DNA from: Solen grandis
Lineage: Eukaryota > Mollusca > Bivalvia > Adapedonta > Solenidae
Assembly (NCBI GenBank): GCA_021229015.1
Contig: CM037794.1
Coordinates: 41,249,126-41,313,125 of the forward strand
Direction: 5' to 3'
DNA: 64,000 nucleotides
The notes under the pieces are model-generated. The model was given only the letters and a program-made list of their open reading frames with translations. It was not told where the DNA came from and made no database searches. Position numbers and translations under genes: made by a program. Positions 56,582 through 64,000 of the stretch are shown piece after piece. Position 1 is the stretch's first letter. Each line of letters opens with the position of its first letter.

Positions 56582-56889
56582 ATGACAAATTTGTCGGTTT
56601 TGGATAAAGAAATTCTTGAACATTTTAAAAACCCCCCTTTGTGGCTGGTTTAAAATTTATCGTAAAATAACCAAAATAAAGTCATTAGAAAACGCTTTGA
56701 GGGGTAGGGGGCGGAGGGTTAGAATTAACAGTTCCCAAAATCGAAAGGGCCCTTGGGAAATTATAAGGTCACTTGGCGGTTTAAAAAAGGGGGTTTCAGG
56801 GTTTTTAAAAAATTCCTTTAAAAAGTGACCCTTTTTTTTAATTATCATTAAATTTTTTATTTCTGTTTAAAATCGCTGAAAATAAATTT
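56236..56889. other. No gene; poly-A near contig end
   Basis: A run of ~25 A at 56555-56579 lies within run-rich sequence. Overlapping frames on both strands at 56616-56848 are low-complexity and unsupported. Confidence 0.5.
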
Positions 56890-56989
56890 NNNNNNNNNNN
56901 NNNNNNNNNNNNNNNNNNNNNNNNNNNNNNNNNNNNNNNNNNNNNNNNNNNNNNNNNNNNNNNNNNNNNNNNNNNNNNNNNNNNNNNNN
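56890..56989. other. Assembly gap (100 N)
   Basis: Exactly 100 N; sequence to its right is markedly cleaner. Confidence 0.99.
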
Positions 56990-57853
56990 TTTGATACAAG
57001 TTAAGTGTTTTACTTCTGTTTTATTGACATGGTGGATATAGTTACTTAATTAAGAAAGTTGACCTAAAATATATGCTGAAAGGTACTTTCTAGAGGCCGC
57101 AATACTCAATGAATAGCTATGTCCACTTGCAACACATTGATCTTGTTTTGTGAATTCAAACATCAATTATACGCCACCCCCACCCCCAAAAAAAAGAATG
57201 CATTTGCATTTCTTTTATTAAGAGTTTCCTATAGAAGTAATTTCCGTTTTTTAATATGAAGTCAACATTCGGGTGCTTTCTGTCGAGTTTCGATAACTGC
57301 CTAATTTACACGCGATCTTAAATTAGAGCTCATCAATGAATCTATTTTTACTTAGACCACGTGACTGAGCTAAATCGATTGTCCTCTGAATTAGAGTGGT
57401 AATGTTTTTTCTAATCTCCACCACCACAAAAAACATCAATTTTCACCTTTCATCCTTTTTTCTGTATCTATTAAATTATTTTGGTTAGTAAAGCAACTTT
57501 TAATATATTTAATCCATCATATGTAAATTACATGCTGTGCAATAATCTGACACATTTCGACATCATGTACAGATGGCATCAGTAACATTTTCGTGTGAAA
57601 AACAACAGCAACAAAATGTCAGACTGGCGTGTGTTTTCACAAAATCCTTAAGTATTTATATAGGAAACATACTGGATACGATTTTGTTTCTCAGATAACG
57701 TTTTGATGGTATTCTGAATCAAAATTTAACAACTTTTACTTTTGTACACATAAATTGAAAACTGCAACATTGAATATGATGATAGTATAACATAACAGGG
57801 TTCGTATTTAATAATCTTCAATAATCCTGAATTCGGATTAATTGGTCCCTGGT
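56990..57853. other. No gene; clean AT-rich DNA
   Basis: No open frame of note, no repeat shared with the rest of the window, and normal base mixture. There is a short C-rich tract near 57176-57187. Confidence 0.6.
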
Positions 57854-57916
57854 CATTCGGAACACCTCGACCTTTTCTTAGCGAAATTTGTAGAAATGGG
57901 CGAGGTGTTCCGAATG
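57854..57916. repeat. Perfect 16-bp inverted repeat
   Basis: CATTCGGAACACCTCG (57854-57869) and CGAGGTGTTCCGAATG (57901-57916) are exact reverse complements separated by 31 nt. The arms are GC-richer than the flanks. It could be a hairpin, a small transposon end pair or a repeat remnant. Confidence 0.85.
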
Positions 57917-58319
57917 GATCCCGGGTTTCCCCGGATTCTGTGAGCTCTAAGATGTATTTTTTTAAATGTTAAAACTAATCTTTATTATGAATTTAGGTAA
58001 AGCATGGTCTATATAAAATAAAAAAATCTTTAAAGCTTTTCTAGACCTAGAGTATGTTTTGAAACAAAATCAATTGACCGGCTCTACCTACTCGGTATCA
58101 ATTTAGTCCCACATAAAAAATAGTTGATTTAAATCTCTTTTTTATTTTAAATAAAATAAAGTGCAAATTTAAGTATTAAAAAAAAAATTTAAAAAAAAAA
58201 AAACAGAGTATTCAATTACATGCAATATACATAACCATATTTATTTTCAAAAAAGTTGGTTCAATTTTTTTTTTAAAATATGGCAGTAAAATTTATTATT
58301 TACAAATTTAAAAGAAAAG

Positions 58320-58700
58320 TCGATTTAGAATATTTAAGTACAAATTATATGACATCTAAGAGAAGATAAAGCAAGGTATGTGAACATTCTAAGATTGTAA
58401 CGCCTCTTACTAAATATGGCATGATAATCATTGATGAAAATTGATCATTTTCAAAATTATATAAAAGTCGATTTCAGCTTAAAAAAATGAGAACAAATTA
58501 TATGGCTGCTAGGAGAAGACAAAAGTTTGTAAACATTCTATGATTGTTTCTCAGGTGGTACCGCTTTTCATTTAACATGATAAACATTGATGACAATTTC
58601 TTATTTCAACATTTAAAAAAAAAGAAGAAATGAGTACAAATCATATGACATTTAAAAGACTGATAACAAAAGTGTGTGAACATTTTCAGATCGCTTCTTT
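58320..58700. repeat. Three-unit diverged tandem repeat (~145-152 bp)
   Basis: 'gtacaaattatatgacatct', 'gaacaaattatatggctgct' and 'gtacaaatcatatgacattt' start at about 58339, 58491 and 58634. Each is followed by 'agaagataaa'-like and 'tgtgaacattct'-like words. It is unrelated by eye to the arrays of families A-E. Confidence 0.65.
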
Positions 58701-59000
58701 GGCGGTGCCGCCTCTCACTTGCTCCGGGTTATTGATCAATCATGGACCAGTCGGTACCTGAGGAGAGACAAATGTAGTGATGTATGGGGGTGCCTTAATG
58801 ACGAGATTGCTAACGAGCAGGTTCGTGCAAACTGACGTGGAAGCAGGTCGACCTTGTCTTTCGTTCCTTTCCCACCATTAATAAACGACCGGGAAATGTT
58901 CGATGAATTTAACATATTTTGGTGTAAATTCGCGCTTTGGCACGCGTTCGCAGGGGCCTGTTTCGTTACGAACAAATTTGACCTTGGTCGTAGGGAAGTT
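58701..59000. other. GC-richer, non-repetitive patch
   Basis: A mixed-base patch. The minus-strand frame at 58736-58975 (79 residues) shows no recognisable domain and may be chance. It could be a UTR, an exon of an unseen gene or a regulatory element; nothing in the sequence decides this. Confidence 0.35.
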
Positions 59001-59831
59001 GTTCTATAAAGTGTCTGTCAATTTCTTATTTGCACAGTAAAACGTAGATAATGTGAGTCATTCTATTGCATTTTATGAACTCAGCATTTTTCGTGCAAAA
59101 AAGGGAGAAAATTATTACATTTCATCTGTGAATTTATGCTTATGACAAAAAATCCGTCTGAAGTTTAGTGAAACCGTCTCTATAGATAAAAGAGAATTCA
59201 CTTATTTCGTTTTCGAAATTATATGGTAACTTTTTATTTATATATCTATTTATTTGATTTTTGATAGACTGGATTGCTCACTATGACTTCAAAATTTTAA
59301 ATTCAAAAATTAAATTTTTTTTATTACTATCTTAGAAGTATTTTTTTAACTAGAATACTATATTATATTTATTTTAATACGTATTTCCTATTGTAAAGCA
59401 AAAGCTAATTAAGGCTTGCTACCTGCCCGTGGATATATTTAATTTAATTTGAATTTTAATCCATATATTCAATAAATATCTTGCTGTACTGTAATTCGTT
59501 GCAGCATGTTATTTAATAGTTTATGCCATTGTTAAGAAATATAAGAAAATACGCCTCATCGTATTGATTTTTTTGTAGTTTTCGTCTTCTCATTAAACTT
59601 TTATTATACATTAAGTTTTCAAAACCAGGGCAGATGCTTAATTATATTGTGATTCTGTAGCAATCATCTTGTTTTGAGATGAGATAAATCTCAGAAAACT
59701 CCTCTAAATCGTAGAATTCTTCCGGCGCGTGGATTTTATGGCGAATCAATAGACATTGTAGCAATTTCTTGTGATGAGCAGCTCACATCGTAATGGAGAC
59801 AGCGATGGTTCACGAATCCGATCACAGTTTT
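59001..59831. other. No feature recognised
   Basis: AT-rich clean sequence without notable frames or repeats. Confidence 0.6.
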
Positions 59832-60790
59832 CCAAAATAAGAGGGCCAAAATGGTCCTGAAGTCGCTCGCCTGAGAGAAACCTTGCCTTGATTGCCTGTA
59901 TAAGTTACTGCAGAACAGAAATTTTTATTTTATTGACTTGTAAATGATACATCTTAAAAATCAATACATGCAATGTTACAATACGGTACTAATATATTCC
60001 AATTCACTTCTTTAATGTTTATAATTAATTACGTATGTATTGTAATATGAATATGTCATATGATCAAAATTGTTGAAGCAAATTCATACTGAATACATTA
60101 TCCATATAGAAATACAGCAAGATCTTTTCATTTCTACTAATCAAACAGTACCTTTGGGCCAATTTGAAGACGTTTCTTAAACATATAAAAGTAGGTCATT
60201 GAACATGGTCTAGGTTTTCTAAGGCCAAAGATCAATGCCACACACAAAACTTGTCCAGCGGTTCAAAAGTGAAGGCCGTAGCTTAAAATATCAAAAGTAG
60301 GTCACTGGGTCATGATCAATGTCATCCAAGGTCACAGTTATATTTCACAAACAAAATTAAAGGTTATAGCTTCCTATATAAGTCTTTATAAAAATAAGCA
60401 AAGATTGGACCAATTTTGACCACAGGGTCATATAATTTGGACAAACATGGTAAAGGACCACTAGACAATAACGCACTACACGTACGTATCTAAGCTCTAT
60501 GTCTTGTTGTTTCAAGAGGTCTTTTAGAAACCTCCTTTGTCAATCTACATAAATTCAAGTGACTCTATGGGCAGGTGTCCACTAGGCCATGCTACAAATC
60601 AACTATCTAAACTCACGTCTTGTGGTGTATGACAAGAAGATTTTAAAAAAGCAGTCTCATATGTAAGTCTATATAAAACTAAGTGACCCCTAGGGTGGGC
60701 CAATTTTGACGCTAGGGCCGTAATTTGAACAAACTTGGAAGAGGTCCATTAGGCCATCTTAAGCATTAAATATCCTAGCTAAATAAAATC
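59832..60790 (-). mobile_element. HINE-like element, reverse (family A-related)
   Basis: On the minus strand the 3' end reads CTCAGGCGAGCGACTTCAGG, then the hairpin-like GGACCATTTTGGCCC and TCTTATTTT. The body further right has diverged ~160-bp units (for example 'aaaatcttcttgtcataca' and 'gtcaaaattggcccaccc' on the minus strand). The 5' end near 60790 is indistinct, so the copy is probably truncated. Confidence 0.7.
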
Positions 60791-61254
60791 ATGGTAATTT
60801 ACATTCTTTTTCTTTTTTTAAAATTGTGTTTGATGTCTTCATCAACTGTTTGACATTCACACCTCCTAAGTATATTAATAGTTTGTCTACTCCTCTTTAT
60901 CGCCAACGGAACCCTGTTTTTCGTCGTTTATAACATTTCTTTACAATTTTCAGGTGAAGCAGATTTTATTATTACTTTTATAAAAACAAAAAGTGAAGAA
61001 ATAATAGCTTCTTGATACAATATTTATTTTCGAAAAAGAATATCTTAAAACCTTCTACGAGGGAGTAATAAAAATGAAGAAAATGATACCGAACCAATAT
61101 GCCCTTCAACTGTAAAATCTCAAGGAATGCTAAATCAACTTCTTGAAGTTTTTCTCTGTCAACTGTCCCGTGAGGTTGATTGGTTTCCCGCCGTGAGGCC
61201 TCTAGTTCGATCTATACCGCCTGTCATGGAAGGGGGAGAGAGAGGGGGAGAGAT
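60791..61254. other. No gene recognised
   Basis: AT-rich sequence. A GGGGGAGAGAGAGGGGGAGA purine patch lies at about 61230-61249. A frame at 61180-61362 has no recognisable domain. Confidence 0.5.
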
Positions 61255-61640
61255 CTAATCCTGAAATTCATTAGTTTTCTCCTGAAGCTGACATTATCAA
61301 ACAAATGGCAGGAACATTTAATGCCTCCGAAACAGATAAAAACTCTATTAACACACTCATAATTAGCAAAGAAATTGATAAAACACGTGATTGACGCAAT
61401 TGTGGGCTCTGTCTATTGCCCCTCGCCCTTGGAACCCCTTGAAAAGTGTCCGCGTAGGTAGATGAGATAAAAAAGAGTAAACAATATCGGAATCATCGGT
61501 CTCATGAGTTTTCACATTGTCCCGCTGTCATTACTGCTGTTCAAAATACGGTCAAACTCGAGCTTAATCATATTGAGAGATTTCATATTGTCTGTAATGA
61601 GGGAATTAATTGATATCAATACATAATTAATATCATACAA
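61255..61640. promoter_or_regulatory. Candidate conserved non-coding element 1
   Basis: Non-repetitive, well-mixed sequence with several factor-type sites: ATAATTAG, AACACGTGATTGACGC (a CACGTG E-box next to TGATTGAC, a Pbx/Meis-like word), GGAATTAATTGATATC and CATAATTAATATC. No open frame supports coding. The regulatory role is inference from composition only. Confidence 0.3.
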
Positions 61641-61679
61641 GATAGCTGAATGATATTTGCTTTCTTGTATGAAAAAGAA

Positions 61680-61945
61680 AAACCAACATCATGTTCCTGT
61701 TTGATTAATTTCATGGCAATAAGTGCAATTTTGTTAAAGGTCAATTAACATTGAATCATTAGGTTCCCGATGGAATTAATTTTCAAAAACAACATATAAT
61801 TGAAATATTATGTTCCTCCGAATCGAAACAATTAGTTATAATCAAATTGGTTATAAACTGATTTAATGTACATCACGAACAGTTTATTTTCCTAATTAAA
61901 CAAAGACAAGTCTTTATAAGGATTTCCTTAATGAGATGGATGGTA
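61680..61945. promoter_or_regulatory. Candidate conserved non-coding element 2
   Basis: Dense homeodomain-type words: TTGATTAATTTCATGG, GTCAATTAACATTGAATCAT, GGAATTAATTTTC, CAATTAGTTATAATC and CCTAATTAAAC, with no frame and no repeat match. The role is inferred. Confidence 0.3.
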
Positions 61946-62269
61946 TACACAGAATACTGACCACGAAAACCGTGTGACAACTTCAAAAAGTTCCTTATAA
62001 CAAGTCATGTGTAGTATGCATTATTAAATGTGCTAGATAAACCAGGACATATCTCTGAATGATTTCTTATTTTACATTTAATGTACAATTTACACATTTA
62101 ATATTCTTGTGAAGATTTTTTTTTTAGGTATAACCCTAAATTTGTGGTCAACCAGAAGCTATGAAAGTTTATCAGCAATTTATCGCAAAAGATCGCCATT
62201 GCAAAATATACCGCTTTAATTTTACAAATTCAAATGTTTGCCATATATTTAGGGTGACTTCCAAGTCAG

Positions 62270-62356
62270 ATAGAATCTGTTAAGACATTTCTCTAGACAA
62301 TGCAAATCTTCGCTTGCTACGTCCATTGTCTGTAGAAATGTCTTAGCAGACTCTAT
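62270..62356. ncRNA. Pre-miRNA-like foldback
   Basis: Left arm 62270-62302 and right arm 62324-62356, each 33 nt, are reverse complements apart from four positions (one of them a G-U wobble on the plus strand), with a 21-nt loop. Arm cores are TGTTAAGACATTTCTCTAGA and GTAGAAATGTCTTAGCAGAC. Size, loop and mismatch pattern fit an animal miRNA precursor on either strand. A short MITE is the main alternative. I do not recognise a known miRNA family. Confidence 0.45.
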
Positions 62357-62739
62357 CCTATACGTATTGTTCAATATGCACAGTTTATTGATCTAGTTGA
62401 ACCAGGACAAATCTGAAAAGACTTCTTTTTTTTATCTATTTTTTTTATTATTTTTTCATTATTTCTTTTTATTTAATGTAAAATGTACTTGGTAAATTGC
62501 TCTAAATCACTACGCAGCTTTGAGTATTTATCCTTCACTTCACATGCAATATACACTACGGGCAGGTATTTGTTCTATTTATACCAAGACTCAATACAAT
62601 TAAAGTAAGTTTTTTTATACATTTCAAGTTGTATTCTGATTTGAATAGAAGCATCATATGATATTCTTATTTAATTTTCAGTCATGCTTATTTTTAGTTT
62701 CCATAGTGATTTAATGTTATTTATAGTGTGCGACACAAT

Positions 62740-63005
62740 TAGAACCGATTTAGACCACAAGAGGGTCAGGCGCGTGGCTGTGCCTATTTGAAAGCATTGC
62801 CTATTCGCTAGGGGTTTGTCCCCATTTTTTATCCTAGATGCAAAATCGTTTTGGCTTATATGTGGAGCATTTCTAATCATCAAATTAATGATCTTAATTA
62901 AGCAATTAACTGAATACAATACTCGTCTTTATACAATCGACTGCCATCCAAAAGTAGGCAGTACTAGGCACTTTACTTATTTGAATAAAATACGCTCATG
63001 TTGAC
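62740..63005. promoter_or_regulatory. Candidate regulatory patch with CTCF-like word
   Basis: CCACAAGAGGGTCAGG (62755-62770) resembles the core of the CTCF motif. It is followed by a GC-richer patch and then TCAAATTAATGATCTTAATT and AAGCAATTAACTG. Overlapping frames on both strands (62671-62919 and 62816-63004) have no recognisable product. The role is inferred. Confidence 0.25.
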
Positions 63006-63091
63006 AAATGTTAACATAACCTCCGCACCCCATCCGCCCTTCAGTTTTTATCGTATTTTTTTTTTTACTTATGACTAATTATTATTTTTTA

Positions 63092-63133
63092 TTTTTATAT
63101 ATTATTATTATTATTACATTTTTTTTTTTTTTC
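63092..63133. repeat. ATT microsatellite and T-run
   Basis: (ATT)n followed by a T-run. Confidence 0.85.
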
Positions 63134-63973
63134 GGAAATGAAGTGTAGGTCCGGATCTTCGGGGCACTTCCCGAACACTTAATCTACATGCTGGTGTATA
63201 TTTCAACACATTGTTCAAGGGGAAATAAACATACATTTGAGATTTTTCCCTAGTCACTGATTGTTCAATTTAAATCATCGAATAATACCTGGTTTTGCCG
63301 GTCCTCTGTTGAAATGACCTTTGGCTACATATTTTCTGAAGTTCGTTCATGGAGGGTCATAAACAAGAAAAGTATTGACGCAGGGCCGAAGGACTACTGT
63401 TGTTGGAGTGATTCTCATTTATTCTGAGAAAATGATGTAATATCCGTTTCCCTGCTTTACTGGTACTTGCTTCCACACACAATGGAAACCAGCATATACA
63501 ATAATGCATTTTGAGATGGTCCCTACAAATCACGTTCGTGCATATTGTTTAATCGTAAATCGAAGATTTACATTTCTAGAGGGTAACTGGTAATACAAAA
63601 AGTTTGAATACTAATGTGGTGTAATCTGTTTTAAAACCCGTGTTCCCGTACTCAAATGTTGTTTTTAATGTTAGCAGAAAAGGTGTAAGTACGAAAACGT
63701 CAAGTACGTGTATGCTTGATTTTGTTTAAGCACAATATAGCACTCCGCAGATAAAACCTAAAATGTTAAATTCAAATATCAGAAAACATAATTACATCTG
63801 TCATAATAATTATCATAAATAGTGTCAAGAAAAGACGAGAGACATCTGCATGTTTTTCCCCTTTTCCAAATTACATCATGTAAAGACAGACACGGAGAAA
63901 CGCACATAAAACCCATATAATATTTCCTCTCCTTTAATGTAAAGAAAAGAAATCCCTAAAACAACGAGGTGTT
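63134..63973. other. No gene recognised
   Basis: Clean AT-rich sequence with no convincing frame or known repeat. Confidence 0.6.
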
Positions 63974-64000
63974 TTAACCCTTTCCCTCATAGAGGACACC
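63974..64000 (+). mobile_element. Palindromic MITE, copy 6 (cut by window end)
   Basis: TTAACCCTTTCCCTCATAGA followed by GGACACC matches the first 27 bases of the MITE. The rest lies beyond the window. Confidence 0.85.

Noticed and set aside
58736..58975. Minus-strand frame of 79 residues in clean sequence
   Set aside because: No recognisable domain or splice support; listed only as a GC-richer patch.

Overview
The window is eukaryotic nuclear DNA, most likely from a marine bivalve mollusc. It is AT-rich and gene-poor, has long introns with canonical GT/AG borders, and is packed with tRNA-derived SINEs and small non-autonomous transposons of types common in bivalves. No bacterial, viral or organellar gene is visible. 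Two blocks of exactly 100 N (24713-24812 and 56890-56989) split it into three contigs.

Only one protein gene can be recognised, a plus-strand homolog of COG3, a subunit of the conserved oligomeric Golgi (COG) tethering complex. Ten exons between 26273 and 36449 and one at 41640-41714 are clear. Three more exons near 47970-48043, 48750-48939 and 50880-50988 can be made out through poor sequence. The N-terminal quarter and the extreme C-terminus are not seen. Nearly every exon from the third onward carries one or more single-base frame breaks while the protein stays conserved in alternating frames, so these look like consensus errors and not pseudogene decay.

Sequence quality changes sharply along the window. 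Positions 1-24712 and about 38600-56889 are dominated by runs of one base (T, A, G or C), and repeat copies there look run-smoothed compared with copies elsewhere. Positions 24813-38600 are much better, and 56990-64000 look clean. Open reading frames in the poor parts should not be read as genes.

The main content is repeats. (1) At least five families of small elements share one layout: a T-run and short subterminal inverted repeat at the 5' end, an internal tandem array, then the matching subterminal repeat, a small hairpin and CTCTTGTT at the 3' end. This resembles Helentron-associated (HINE/DINE-1-like) elements, and they fill the COG3 introns. (2) A ~235-bp MITE with TTAACCCTTTCCCTCATA termini and a near-perfect central palindrome occurs six times. 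(3) Two SINE families occur, one with a V-SINE/RUDI-like tail. (4) A 2.1-kb head-to-head inverted tandem array lies at 7822-9968. The last contig (56990-64000) has no recognisable gene but contains a pre-miRNA-like foldback at 62270-62356, a perfect 16-bp inverted repeat, and non-repetitive stretches rich in homeodomain-type TAATTA/ATTAAT sites that may be regulatory.
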